NCBI GenBank assembly: GCA_035373625.1 | Contig: DAOSNS010000001.1 | Coordinates: 1-64,000, forward strand | Direction of reading: 5' to 3' | From: DSWT01 sp035373625 | GTDB taxonomy: Bacteria; Chloroflexota; Anaerolineae; B4-G1; SLSP01 | DNA length: 64,000 nt | Shown: positions 7,367 through 15,767 of the stretch, piece after piece | Layout of the letters: the number at the start of each line of letters is the position of its first letter | How positions within the stretch are numbered: the stretch's first letter is position 1 | Notes under the pieces: model-generated | What the model was told of the DNA's origin: nothing | Databases searched by the model: none | What the model saw: the letters and a program-made list of their open reading frames with translations, nothing else | Translations under genes and position numbers: made by a program

Positions 7367-8341
7367 ATGTTCGAGTTTACAATCAGTCAAGAATCTCCCA
7401 AAAAAGCTGTAAGTGGTGGTTTTTATGACGTCGTGATCGTCGGCGGAGGGGCGGCGGGATTGACCACGGCCATTTACACCTCGCGCGACGGTCTGAAGAC
7501 GCTGGTGTTGGAGCGTGAAGGGACGGGGGGCCTGGCCGCAACTACCGAGCTGATCGAAAACTATCCCGGCTTCCCCGACGGCATCAACGGTGCGGAGCTG
7601 CTGGAACGCTTTCGCAAGCAGGCCGAACGCTTTGGCGCCGAGATCGTCGAGTTCGATGAAGTCGTGAAAATCAACCCGCTCAAGAAGGGTGAGATCGAAG
7701 TTCACACCCAGAGCGGGCAGGTCTACACCGGCAAAACCGTCGTCATCGCTACCGGCAGCCGCCCCAAGAAGCTCAACGTCCCCGGCGAAAAAGAATTTGC
7801 CGGGCGCGGTGTTTCGTACTGCGCCACGTGCGATGGGCCGCTTTTCAAGGATAAGAACGTTGTCATCATCGGCGCCGGCAATTCCGGGCTTCAAGAAGGA
7901 TTACAAGTGCTCGAATACGCGAAACACGTGACGTTCCTGGAATTTTTGCCTTACACCCGCGCTGAACACATCCTGCAGGAGCGTGTCAAACACCATCCCA
8001 AGAGCACGTTACTCTTTAACCAGCAGGTGACGGCCATTGTGGGCGACAAGACGGTAACCGGCGTGCTCGCGGTGGACCGTGCGACCAAAGAAGAGCGCCT
8101 GTACCCTGCCGATGGCGTGTTCATCTACGTCGGATACTCGCCCTACAGCCAGTTTGTGGTGGATCTGGTGGAGACGAACAAATGGGGCTACATCATTACG
8201 GATGAAAAGATGCGCACCAAAGTCCCCGGCCTGTACGCGATCGGAGATGTGCGCGCCGACAATCCCGCCCAACTGAGTGTCTCCGTCGGCGACGGGGCAA
8301 AGGCGGCCTTGTCGCTCCGCGACTTCATTCTGGAACTTTGA
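7367..8341 (+). CDS. trxB: Thioredoxin-reductase-like FAD flavoprotein with atypical pyridine-nucleotide site
   Basis: Transfers electrons through FAD and a CxxC pair to a thioredoxin or glutaredoxin. It has 324 residues, normal for the family. The FAD site is VGGGAAGLTTAIYTSR (25-40), the redox pair CATC is at 152-155 and the C-terminal FAD motif is AIGDVRADNPAQLSVSVGDG. The second Rossmann motif is GAGNSGLQEGL (169-179), but the NADPH signature HRRxxxRA that normally follows is replaced by EFLPYTRAE. Loss of those arginines is reported for ferredoxin-dependent or other non-NADPH members of the family, so the electron source is uncertain. AGAGGG precedes the ATG. It pairs with the upstream glutaredoxin-like gene. 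Confidence 0.85.
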   Translation: MFEFTISQESPKKAVSGGFYDVVIVGGGAAGLTTAIYTSRDGLKTLVLEREGTGGLAATTELIENYPGFPDGINGAELLERFRKQAERFGAEIVEFDEVVKINPLKKGEIEVHTQSGQVYTGKTVVIATGSRPKKLNVPGEKEFAGRGVSYCATCDGPLFKDKNVVIIGAGNSGLQEGLQVLEYAKHVTFLEFLPYTRAEHILQERVKHHPKSTLLFNQQVTAIVGDKTVTGVLAVDRATKEERLYPADGVFIYVGYSPYSQFVVDLVETNKWGYIITDEKMRTKVPGLYAIGDVRADNPAQLSVSVGDGAKAALSLRDFILEL

Positions 8342-8400
8342 CAGACAAACTTCGCAGTGGATGAAGTCGAAAATCACTACCGGAACTGCCAGACTAAAGA

Positions 8401-8464
8401 CTACAAGACCACAAGACTATAAGACTACAAGACTACAAGACTACAAGACCACAAGACTACTGGA
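8401..8464. repeat. 8-bp tandem repeat CTACAAGA
   Basis: Seven and a half copies of CTACAAGA (variants CCACAAGA, CTATAAGA). On the other strand the unit is TAGTCTTG, close to the YAGTNNT heptamers elsewhere. It fills the gap between the flavoprotein and the DUF2892 gene and ends just before the latter's ribosome site. Confidence 0.9.
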
Positions 8465-8483
8465 CTTTTTGAAGGAGGCACTT

Positions 8484-8810
8484 ATGAAACCCAACATCGG
8501 CGACGGCGAACGGCTTATCCGTGCCATTCTCGGCATTTATGCCATGCTCCTGGGATTCCTCTTCATCCGGGGCGTTATCGGCATCATCCTCGGCATTCTG
8601 GGGACAATTGCCTTGGTGACCGGCGCTACAGGCTGGTGTGGTCTCTACGCCCTGCTCGGCAAATCCACCTTACAGGCTGCGCCAGAAGAACCTGTACACC
8701 CGGTAACGGTAGAAGTCGCAGTAGCGGAGTCAGAGCCACCGGAAGATGAAGACGAGGTCTCACCGGACAGTGAATCCGAAGAGACGGACGATTCTGACGC
8801 GATGGCCTGA
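8484..8810 (+). CDS. DUF2892-type small membrane protein with acidic tail
   Basis: A 108-residue protein starting at the ATG behind GAAGGAGG. The N-terminus MKPNIGDGERLIRAILG and two hydrophobic helices (about 17-36 and 38-56) match the DUF2892 (YgaP membrane segment-like) family of unknown role, often found next to rhodanese and redox genes. The C-terminal half (about 68-108) is a hydrophilic tail dominated by Glu, Asp and Ser, longer than usual. The longer frame upstream reads through the tandem repeat and is not credible. Confidence 0.8.
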   Translation: MKPNIGDGERLIRAILGIYAMLLGFLFIRGVIGIILGILGTIALVTGATGWCGLYALLGKSTLQAAPEEPVHPVTVEVAVAESEPPEDEDEVSPDSESEETDDSDAMA

Positions 8811-8847
8811 TTCTCCAACTAACGGCATCCAACTCACCTGAATAGCT

Positions 8848-8890
8848 CGGAGGGGAACGCCGGTTTCCTCGCGGGATCTGGCGATCCCCT
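8848..8890. repeat. Dispersed hairpin element, copy 1
   Basis: Contains GAGGGGAACGCCGGTTTCCT followed by GGGATCTGGCGATCCC. Both halves are palindromic (AACCGGCGTT-like and GGGATC/GATCCC). An inverted second copy with a ~37-bp insert lies at about 51096-51165. It lies 100 bp upstream of the restriction-modification locus. Confidence 0.65.
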
Positions 8891-8992
8891 TTAAGTATTG
8901 TTGGGTGCCTTATTATTGCCGTCATTGCATTGCCAATCCAACTCTGTGGTTATCACCTATGCTAAACAGAATTTTGTTTACAGGGACATCGC

Positions 8993-9961
8993 ATGGACAT
9001 CTTTGAAAAGATAACTCGTTTCGTTAGACGGGTATTCAAAACGAATCTGGAAATATTCCTTGAAGCCCTGAAACTCAGTCCAAATGCTCAAGGGTATGTC
9101 AGTGGCTCAATCACTGAGCTTTTGTTGAAGAAGAGACTTGAAGAGGAATATGGGCTTGAAGTAAAACGTATTCGAGAGAAATGGGAAGGTAGAAAACATG
9201 CTCGCCATCATGGGGATTTCTACTTCCGAAAACCTGGCACTGTTTACTGGTATGTCATCGAATCGAAGGGCGTCAAATCAAATTCGGAGAAGTGGCACAG
9301 ACTTTACAACTTGGAGAACCTGAAAAATTTTCTGATTACACATGCCGACAAGATTCCATGGATAAATCGCCAACAAGATGTTGAACGGCAAGTCATTGAT
9401 TGGATTTACGCTCATTTGCCCAAGTTTCGTGACGACTATTCGTCTGCTCTCTACGAATATGAAGAAATCCAGCAATATAAATCAAAACGCGAGACGGAAA
9501 AAGCCATGGCTATTGCAGCTTTGCGTGGTTACTCGCGAGACGAAATCAATAGCATGATTGAAGAGCGCTTGAATTATGTGATGTCCAGAGTGAAGGTTTT
9601 GGAAACACACTTCGTCTCTGGAACATCAGGAGCAAGTGAACGAACACAGGCTACCCCACGCAAAGATGAGTTCAATGTTGTAGCTATTGATATCGTTCTC
9701 CGTTACCCTGAACACAAATTTTTGTTTGCTAACCCGCAGAACTTGGAGTCGTCAGGCGATGACCCTAACCACCTTCAGCAGAATTACGTCATGGGCTTTG
9801 TGTTTACAGACGAGCAGGGAAATACGACGCTGCATATTACCGATGATTGGTATGAAGACTTGGGCGATGTACTTGACACGCTAGACCCTGAAGATAGCGT
9901 TCAGGAAGAAGATATGCAAGTTGATAACAGATACTTTGTGGTAGATGAAGACGATGAGTGA
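8993..9961 (+). CDS. Putative restriction endonuclease, PD-(D/E)XK type
   Basis: A 322-residue cytoplasmic protein that I do not recognise by name. Residues 75-92 carry GDFYF followed by YVIESKG, matching the D...ExK catalytic pattern (Asp 75, Glu 90, Lys 92) of PD-(D/E)XK nucleases. The C-terminus is very acidic (EDSVQEEDMQVD, DEDDE). It overlaps the DNA methylase gene that follows, so a restriction role is likely. Codon use is visibly more AT-rich than the flanking genes, suggesting acquisition by transfer. No helicase motifs are present, so it is not HsdR. Nuclease activity is inferred only from the motif and context. Confidence 0.6.
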   Translation: MDIFEKITRFVRRVFKTNLEIFLEALKLSPNAQGYVSGSITELLLKKRLEEEYGLEVKRIREKWEGRKHARHHGDFYFRKPGTVYWYVIESKGVKSNSEKWHRLYNLENLKNFLITHADKIPWINRQQDVERQVIDWIYAHLPKFRDDYSSALYEYEEIQQYKSKRETEKAMAIAALRGYSRDEINSMIEERLNYVMSRVKVLETHFVSGTSGASERTQATPRKDEFNVVAIDIVLRYPEHKFLFANPQNLESSGDDPNHLQQNYVMGFVFTDEQGNTTLHITDDWYEDLGDVLDTLDPEDSVQEEDMQVDNRYFVVDEDDE

Positions 9962-12044
9962 GACCAGCCAAAAAGGAATTTATGAACAATCTGCTGGTCG
10001 TAGCAGAAAAATCAAGGAGCAACAACTTCTCTTTACGGAGGAGAGTCTGTTTCCTGCTACATTGCTGCGGATCTCTGAACTGCGCCCTGCAACCAACCTT
10101 TCCACCGTTTTTGAAGAGTGTCATAATTACATCTACGCCAATGAAGGCTTACTCAAAGACAAAATCTTTCATGAGATAGTTAAACTGCTGGTCATGAAAC
10201 TTTATGACGAGCAAAACAATACGAAACACGGTTTACAATTTGGTATCACTTCTGGCGAGTATCGAGATATTCTGGCAAATCGTCCAAATGATTTTGAAAT
10301 TCGCATTGGCAAACTTTTCGATACCGTGCGAAGCAGATATGGCTCTTTCTTTTCGGATGACACTTTAAGACTAAAGCCGTTGACACTGGCTTATGTAGTA
10401 GGCCGACTTCAATACATTAGCCTTACTCAAACGCCCGGTGATGTAAAGGGAGAAGCCTTTCAGGCCTTTGTGTATCGGCATCAACGTGGCGACAGGGGAG
10501 AGTTTTTTACCCCCCATCCAATTGTGCGCCTTGCCGTTGAGATGATAGCGCCGAAGCCAAACGCAACCATCATTGACCCCGCATGTGGCAGTGGCGGCTT
10601 TCTTATTCAGGCTATTTCTTATATGTGTCGTCAAAATTCTGCTATTGACAAGGCGGCTTATGTTCGGGAGCGTGTTCGCGGTATTGAATTTAATCCCGAT
10701 GTTGCTCTCTCGGCGATGATGCGTCTTGTGTTTGAAGGCGGCACTGGAACGGAAATAATCTGTGCGAATGCGCTTCTTGAAAATGAGCAATTTAACAATG
10801 CTTTTGACATTGTGCTTACCAATCCTCCCTTCGGTAGCAAAGGGAAAATAGAAGACCAACGAATTCTAAAATCTTACTTGCTTGCCCGGCGATGGAATAG
10901 AACCAGTGATAATGAATGGGAAGTAACCAGAAATGTTTTAGCGGGTCAGTCTCCAGAAATCCTTTTTATTGAAAAGTGCTTGAAATTGCTGCGGCCCGGG
11001 GGACGAATGGCTATCGTTTTGCCAGACGGTTTGCTGCAAAACGTTTCCAATAGTCATATCCGATTCTGGATTCGCTCCCAAGCCAAAGTGTTGGGCGTTG
11101 TTTCTATACCACAGGAAGCTTTTGTTCCTTATGGGACGGGTATTAAGACATCGTTACTCCTGCTTCAGAAACTACCTGCCACTGCAGGCCGAGTATTTAT
11201 GGCTCGAATCCAGAAGATTGGATATGATGTAAAGGGACAACCCGTTTACAAGCGCGATGAGAATGGTAAATTGATTAGAACGCCAGCAGGTTTGCCGGTC
11301 ATTGATGATGACATTGACGAAATCGTCTCATCATACAGACGATTCCAAGATGGCAATGATGAATTTGAAGACGACACAATTTACACTGTGCCAGAAATAA
11401 TGCTTAACGCACGGCTAGATGTAGAGCATTACCACCCCAACGACCGCAAATTGCTTGAGTATTTGCTTTCTAACGGTGCAAAAGCATTGGGTGAGATTGC
11501 AGATGTTCTTAATGAAACGGATGATTTTCGCTTAGCGTCGAATGGAGATATACGTTATATTGCGATTTCAGATGTTGATGCACGCACCATGCAAGTTGTG
11601 TCACAGCAAATCATAAAACCGCATGAAGCGCCATCCAGAGCAACCTATCGCGTGCGACAGGGTGATATTATTACCGCAATCTCCGGGGCAAGCACAGGCA
11701 CACCGCGCCACGCAACTGCTTTGATTACAGAAGATGAAGATGGAGCGATTTGTTCTAATGGTTTTGCTGTACTACGCAACATTCGCGGCGTTGAGCCGCT
11801 TTTCCTACTAGCATATATGCGAACTGAATATTATCTACGCCAGGTAAGGCGTTTAATGACAGGTCATGCTATTCCTGCCATTTCTATAGATGATTTGGCA
11901 AAAGTTCTAGTCCCTGTTCCGCCTGTTCAGATTCAGAAAAAAATCGCCGATGAAATTGCGGCGATACTAGCCATGCGAAAGGAAGCCCTGAAAACAGGAG
12001 AAAGGATAGTCGAAGAGACCGAATCTCTAATCGGTCAGCTTTAA
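9945..12044 (+). CDS. N6-adenine DNA methylase fused to a single specificity (target recognition) domain
   Basis: Methylates adenine in DNA to protect against the neighbouring nuclease. It has 699 residues from the ATG at 9945; an ATG at 9954 is equally possible, and neither has a clear ribosome site, so translation is probably coupled to the overlapping upstream gene. A helical HsdM-like N-terminus (about 40-185) is followed by SAM motif I DPACGSGGFL (211-220) and catalytic NPPF (293-296). Residues from about 490 to the end resemble one half of an HsdS subunit: GEIADVLNE, RQGDIITAISG, then AIPAISIDDLAKVLVPVPP and a C-terminal helix. A standard type I system has two such halves in a separate subunit plus HsdR; neither is present. 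AT-rich like its partner. Confidence 0.85.
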   Translation: MKTMSETSQKGIYEQSAGRSRKIKEQQLLFTEESLFPATLLRISELRPATNLSTVFEECHNYIYANEGLLKDKIFHEIVKLLVMKLYDEQNNTKHGLQFGITSGEYRDILANRPNDFEIRIGKLFDTVRSRYGSFFSDDTLRLKPLTLAYVVGRLQYISLTQTPGDVKGEAFQAFVYRHQRGDRGEFFTPHPIVRLAVEMIAPKPNATIIDPACGSGGFLIQAISYMCRQNSAIDKAAYVRERVRGIEFNPDVALSAMMRLVFEGGTGTEIICANALLENEQFNNAFDIVLTNPPFGSKGKIEDQRILKSYLLARRWNRTSDNEWEVTRNVLAGQSPEILFIEKCLKLLRPGGRMAIVLPDGLLQNVSNSHIRFWIRSQAKVLGVVSIPQEAFVPYGTGIKTSLLLLQKLPATAGRVFMARIQKIGYDVKGQPVYKRDENGKLIRTPAGLPVIDDDIDEIVSSYRRFQDGNDEFEDDTIYTVPEIMLNARLDVEHYHPNDRKLLEYLLSNGAKALGEIADVLNETDDFRLASNGDIRYIAISDVDARTMQVVSQQIIKPHEAPSRATYRVRQGDIITAISGASTGTPRHATALITEDEDGAICSNGFAVLRNIRGVEPLFLLAYMRTEYYLRQVRRLMTGHAIPAISIDDLAKVLVPVPPVQIQKKIADEIAAILAMRKEALKTGERIVEETESLIGQL

Positions 12045-12180
12045 AGGATTAAAACGCCGTCTAACCCGCGCCTCCAGTCGACATCGCTTCGATCGGCTCG
12101 CTTGCGACTGATGCGTCAGTCGTTACCCGGCGATTTGCTTTAAGCACCGTTAGTGACCATTGGCAACTCAGGAGGATATC

Positions 12181-12513
12181 ATGTTAATTCAGGAAGCAGC
12201 ACAAGTTCCGGCGCAGCCTGTGCAGGAAGGCATCGGCATCCGCTGGCTTATCACCGAGAAGGAGGGCGCGCCGAACTTCGCCATGCGCGTCATCGAACTG
12301 CAACCCGGCGTGGTCTTCACGCCACACCACCACCCCTACGAACACGAAATCTATGTCCTCGAGGGGGAGGGGGTTGTCACCAATCTCGAAGGTGACGTGG
12401 GTGCGATGCGACCGGGCGTTTTTGTGCTTGTCCCGCCGGATGAGGTTCACGGCTATCGGAACACAGGCGACAAGCCCCTCAAATTCATTTGTGTCATTCC
12501 ATTACAAAAGTAG
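12181..12513 (+). CDS. Small cupin-domain protein
   Basis: A single-domain cupin of 110 residues. GGAGGA lies 5 nt before this ATG, so the TTG at 12160 is rejected. The metal-binding pattern is visible: HHHPYEHEIYVLEGEG (motif 1, with His and Glu ligands) and PPDEVHGYRN (motif 2 His). Such stand-alone cupins act as small-molecule binding proteins or enzymes; the substrate cannot be read from the sequence. It precedes the OsmC-like gene by 115 bp. Confidence 0.85.
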   Translation: MLIQEAAQVPAQPVQEGIGIRWLITEKEGAPNFAMRVIELQPGVVFTPHHHPYEHEIYVLEGEGVVTNLEGDVGAMRPGVFVLVPPDEVHGYRNTGDKPLKFICVIPLQK

Positions 12514-12544
12514 GGGGTGAAAATCTGGTCAGCAGATTGAGCAG

Positions 12545-12600
12545 ATTTTCAACCGCGAATCGCGCGGATCCTCGCTGACTTTTAAGGATTCGCGTACATT
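12545..12600 (+). repeat. Dispersed AACCGCGAATCGCGCG element, copy 1
   Basis: AACCGCGAATCGCGCGGATC followed by TCGCTGACTTTTAAGGATTCGCG. A second copy, AACCGCGAATCGTGCGAATC then TTCGCTGATTC, lies at 54824-54870. Each stands just upstream of a gene on the same strand (12629 and 54880). Confidence 0.6.
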
Positions 12601-12628
12601 AGCGAGATTGGTGATGTAGGAGCGAATC

Positions 12629-13084
12629 ATGACAAACGTACAAGTCACCTGGACCGGTCCAGGGATGCGCATGGTCGGTGATGTCGAAGGCGGGCCGGCG
12701 ATCCTGCTGGACTCAAGCAGTCCCGAATACGGCACCCACAGCGGCCCCAGCCCGATGGAACTGCTCCTGCTGGGATTGGCGGGCTGCACGGCGATGGATG
12801 TGATCTCGATTATGGCGAAAAAACGCCAGCCGATGACCAACCTCCAGGTCAAAGTCCAGGCCGAACGTGCGGCGACGCATCCCAAAATCTGGACAAAAAT
12901 CCATCTGGAATACGTCGCTTATGGGCAGGGTATCAGTGAGACTGCGCTGGTGCGCGCCATCGAGCTTTCCGAATCCACTTACTGCTCGGTCCACGCCATG
13001 CTGAGCAAAGCGGCGGAAATCACTACTTCGTATCGCATCGTCGAGACACCCAATCCGAGCTTGCCCGGCACCATCACTTCCTGA
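12629..13084 (+). CDS. OsmC/Ohr-family protein
   Basis: A 151-residue member of the OsmC family, which reduces organic hydroperoxides through two cysteines. The conserved Cys are in LLGLAGCTAMDVI and SESTYCSVHAML, and the family segment GPSPMELLL precedes the first. TAGGAG stands 6 nt before the ATG. It lies between a cupin and a degenerate methylase-like gene, which gives little functional context. Confidence 0.9.
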   Translation: MTNVQVTWTGPGMRMVGDVEGGPAILLDSSSPEYGTHSGPSPMELLLLGLAGCTAMDVISIMAKKRQPMTNLQVKVQAERAATHPKIWTKIHLEYVAYGQGISETALVRAIELSESTYCSVHAMLSKAAEITTSYRIVETPNPSLPGTITS

Positions 13085-13112
13085 AAGAGACGGCTACAAA
13101 GGGGGCTGCCGT

Positions 13113-15290
13113 GTGGAAAAAGCACCGTTCCCCGTGTTGATTCCGGGGGTGCCGGTCGCGCCTGCGGGGGTGCTGGCGCGTTATCGTTCCCCAACTCTGT
13201 CGGGATTCGTGCGGGCAGCCCTCGAAGCCAGCACTGTGCCCGGCGATCTCATCGTGGAGCTGGGCACCGGCGACGCCACCTACCTCCGCGAGAGCCTGGA
13301 GATGGGACGCCGTGTGCTGGCTCTCAACGTCAATCCCCTGCCCTTACTGTGGACGCACGCCGCGTTGGTGCCTATCTCAGGTGATGAACTTCAGGCCGCC
13401 CTTACGCGGTTGGGCGATTTGCCTAAAGGCAATCGTCCGTTGATCGCCCACATTCACGAGGCTTATCGTAGCCGTTGCCCCATTTGTCACACAACCGGCA
13501 CCGCCGAATGGTTTGCCTGGGACCGCGAAGCACAGCGTCCCTTTGCCAAGCGCGTCCGCTGTCCTCACTGTCTTACCTCACAAGAAGGCCCTGTGGATGC
13601 TCAAGACTTTGCTGCGCTGGAGCCATTCGCGCCGCACGGGCCGTCCTATCACATCGCGCTTGGGCGTGTGGCCGGCACCGATGATCCTCTACGGGAGCGC
13701 ACCGCCGAACTGGTCGCCCTTTACACACCGCGCAATCTGAGCCTGTTGATGGATGTGCTCCACCGCCTGCCACAAGCCGCTCCCGCCCCCGGCCTCCAAC
13801 GTACCCTGGCTCTGCTGGTCGCCGCAGCGTTGGATGAAGGCAGCAGCCTGATGCCTTACGGGGAATCACCGACGCGCCCGCGCAGTCTGCGCCCGGCGCC
13901 ACGTTTCATCGAAAACAATATCTGGTTGGTGATGGAGAAAGCTCTCAAAGACTACGCCATCCACCAAGGGCCATGGAGCGCACCGCTGGCCGACTCGGTA
14001 AAGACACTGCTCGAAAGCCCGGCGGGGACGCTGCTCCTGATGGCGCAGCCGCTACAGGCCGTTATCTCCGGCCTCCCGCTTCAATCTGTGGCCGCCGTGA
14101 TCCTCCAGCCGCAACCACCTGACGCGATTTTCTGGGCACTTTCGGCGCTTTGGGCGAGCTGGTTGTGGAAAGATGCTGTCCATCCCGCATTGCGGGCGTT
14201 CCTGGGACGACGTCGGCTAGATCGGGCCTGGTATGAGCGCAGCCTTGCCGTAGCCCTCCGACGCCTTGGACCGCATTTGACGCCGGGCGCTCCTGTGTTC
14301 ATTATTTTGCCTGACGACGATTTGACGATGCTGGCGTCCGTCGTCGCCGCGACCGCGCAGGCCGGCTTACGGGTGAACCGTTGGATTGCCTGTCCACCGT
14401 GGGGGTATCGTCTGGCGCTGCTTCAGGGTGACGAGCCGATTTCTCCTGCCCCATCAGACCATGAACCTCTTACCTACGTGTTGCGTCAACGCGGCGAACC
14501 GACGTCCGAAACGTTACTTGGCGCAGTTCACTTACTCGCCGCGCGTGACACGGCACCGGCGCAGTTGGAAATGTTGCCGCAGAGCATCCAGACGGCGGCT
14601 TGTTTTGCTATTGCTCCCCAAATCGTCTGGATGTCATCTCCGGCAAAAACTACCCGCCCTCTGGCCGACCGTGTTGAGGAAAGCGTCCTGCGTCTCTTGC
14701 AATCGCAGGAACGCTGGGAACGCACCGCCCTGGAAAGCGCCGTCTACGGTTTATTCCACGGCGCGCTTTCCCCTGAGCCGGCGCTGGTTGCCGCATGTTG
14801 TGAGGCATACGCGCTCACCGATGCGCAAGGATACCTGCGGCTGCGATCGGAAGATGCCGCCGCGGCGCGCGGGGCCGAAATGCGGCAAATGCGGGGGGTG
14901 CTGCGGCAGCTAGGCGAACGCCTGGGTTTTACCGTGGACCAAACGCCGGAGGGGGATATCGTCTGGGTCGAGGGGGAAAAACCGGTGCACCTGTTTCGCT
15001 GTACGACCACTGCTGTCCTGGGGCCACACCTGCTCACACCGCAGCCGCCGACCGGTGTGCGGCGGCATCTGGTGCTGCCGGGAGGGCGCGCAGCCCTGGT
15101 GGCGTTGAAGCTGAAACGCGACCCGCGTCTACAACACCGCATCGCTCAAGATAACTGGACCTTCATCAAGTTTCGTCATCTGCGGCGCATGGCGGCAGAG
15201 ATCACCCGGCGCGCGGATATCGAGGTCTACCTGGGATTGGATCCCATCGTGGAACAGGAGAAGGTTCAAATTCCCCTACCGTGGGCATGA
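13113..15290 (+). CDS. Degenerate Zn-ribbon DNA-methylase-like protein
   Basis: 725 residues starting at GTG, 28 bp after the OsmC-like gene. The order of parts resembles the Zn-ribbon adenine-specific DNA methylases (COG1743 type): a SAM-site-like segment VELGTGDATYLRESLEMG, a zinc ribbon with CPIC and CPHC (about 127-155), then a segment LQPQPPDAIFWALSALWASW at the place where functional enzymes have DPPY, followed by ALRRLGPHLTPGAPVFII. The catalytic DPPY is replaced by QPPD and motif I lacks the FAGGG-type loop, so methylation activity is doubtful. It could be a DNA-binding or regulatory remnant. The family assignment is from remembered patterns and needs a profile search. Confidence 0.55.
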   Translation: MEKAPFPVLIPGVPVAPAGVLARYRSPTLSGFVRAALEASTVPGDLIVELGTGDATYLRESLEMGRRVLALNVNPLPLLWTHAALVPISGDELQAALTRLGDLPKGNRPLIAHIHEAYRSRCPICHTTGTAEWFAWDREAQRPFAKRVRCPHCLTSQEGPVDAQDFAALEPFAPHGPSYHIALGRVAGTDDPLRERTAELVALYTPRNLSLLMDVLHRLPQAAPAPGLQRTLALLVAAALDEGSSLMPYGESPTRPRSLRPAPRFIENNIWLVMEKALKDYAIHQGPWSAPLADSVKTLLESPAGTLLLMAQPLQAVISGLPLQSVAAVILQPQPPDAIFWALSALWASWLWKDAVHPALRAFLGRRRLDRAWYERSLAVALRRLGPHLTPGAPVFIILPDDDLTMLASVVAATAQAGLRVNRWIACPPWGYRLALLQGDEPISPAPSDHEPLTYVLRQRGEPTSETLLGAVHLLAARDTAPAQLEMLPQSIQTAACFAIAPQIVWMSSPAKTTRPLADRVEESVLRLLQSQERWERTALESAVYGLFHGALSPEPALVAACCEAYALTDAQGYLRLRSEDAAAARGAEMRQMRGVLRQLGERLGFTVDQTPEGDIVWVEGEKPVHLFRCTTTAVLGPHLLTPQPPTGVRRHLVLPGGRAALVALKLKRDPRLQHRIAQDNWTFIKFRHLRRMAAEITRRADIEVYLGLDPIVEQEKVQIPLPWA

Positions 15291-15303
15291 AACTAAAAAA
15301 GTC

Positions 15304-15329
15304 GTAGCGCGAGGAGAAACTCGCGCTAC
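15304..15329. terminator. Perfect hairpin after the methylase-like gene
   Basis: GTAGCGCGAG, loop GAGAAA, CTCGCGCTAC, preceded by AAAAAAG in the plus strand. On the minus strand it is followed by a T-run (the complement of those A residues), so it could terminate the minus-strand gene 15404-15709, and weakly the plus-strand gene. Confidence 0.65.
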
Positions 15330-15349
15330 AACTTCCTGATCACCAGACT

Positions 15350-15406
15350 AACACCCGATGACCAACAACTGACGACTGAAAACTGATGACTGACAACTGA
15401 CGACTA
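15350..15406. repeat. Heptamer tract CTGANNA, providing the stop codon of the next gene
   Basis: About five to six 7-bp units (CTGACGA, CTGAAAA, CTGATGA, CTGACAA, CTGACGA). On the minus strand the unit is YAGTNNT. The TAG stop of the minus-strand gene (15404-15406) is the first unit of the tract. Confidence 0.8.
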
Positions 15407-15709
15407 AATCTGAAACCCACCTCGTGCCGGCACCACTTTCTGCCGATACCCCTGGATGTAGGACAACAGGCGGTGCTTGGTATTCAGCCACAGTTCAGAA
15501 GCAAGAAAAGTCTCGACAAACTGCAGGTCCTCGCTCACAAACCCCATGCTGATTTGAGGCCATGCGCCGTACAACGTGTACCAGGCATCACTCAATTGCA
15601 GGCCGGCCTGTTGTAAAACCATCGAGAACTCTTGGATGAACGCGAAGTAGTTCTTCTCTTGCCCCTGTTTGATGTCCCAGGTCATCACAAGTTTAACTGG
15701 CTCATTCAT
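15404..15709 (-). CDS. Small hypothetical protein, possibly a dimeric alpha-beta barrel
   Basis: 101 residues from the ATG at 15709, with GAGG 6 nt upstream; an in-frame ATG at 15736 lacks a ribosome site. It opens MNEPVKLVMTWDIKQGQE, then a helix (NYFAFIQEFSMVLQQ) and a second strand-helix unit (ISMGFVSEDLQFVETFLAS). This beta-alpha-beta pattern resembles ABM/NIPSNAP-like ferredoxin folds, but I cannot name a function. Its stop codon falls inside the heptamer tract. It lies downstream of the DUF11 protein gene on the same strand, 58 bp away. Confidence 0.65.
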   Translation of the reverse strand: MNEPVKLVMTWDIKQGQEKNYFAFIQEFSMVLQQAGLQLSDAWYTLYGAWPQISMGFVSEDLQFVETFLASELWLNTKHRLLSYIQGYRQKVVPARGGFQI

Positions 15710-15767
15710 AAGAACCTCGATATCAGGGAGGTACACGCCTTTCGACTCGTGTACCTCCCAGCAAATC

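Noticed and set aside
8993..12044. Complete type I restriction system
   Set aside because: No HsdR helicase-nuclease gene and only half of a specificity subunit fused to the methylase.
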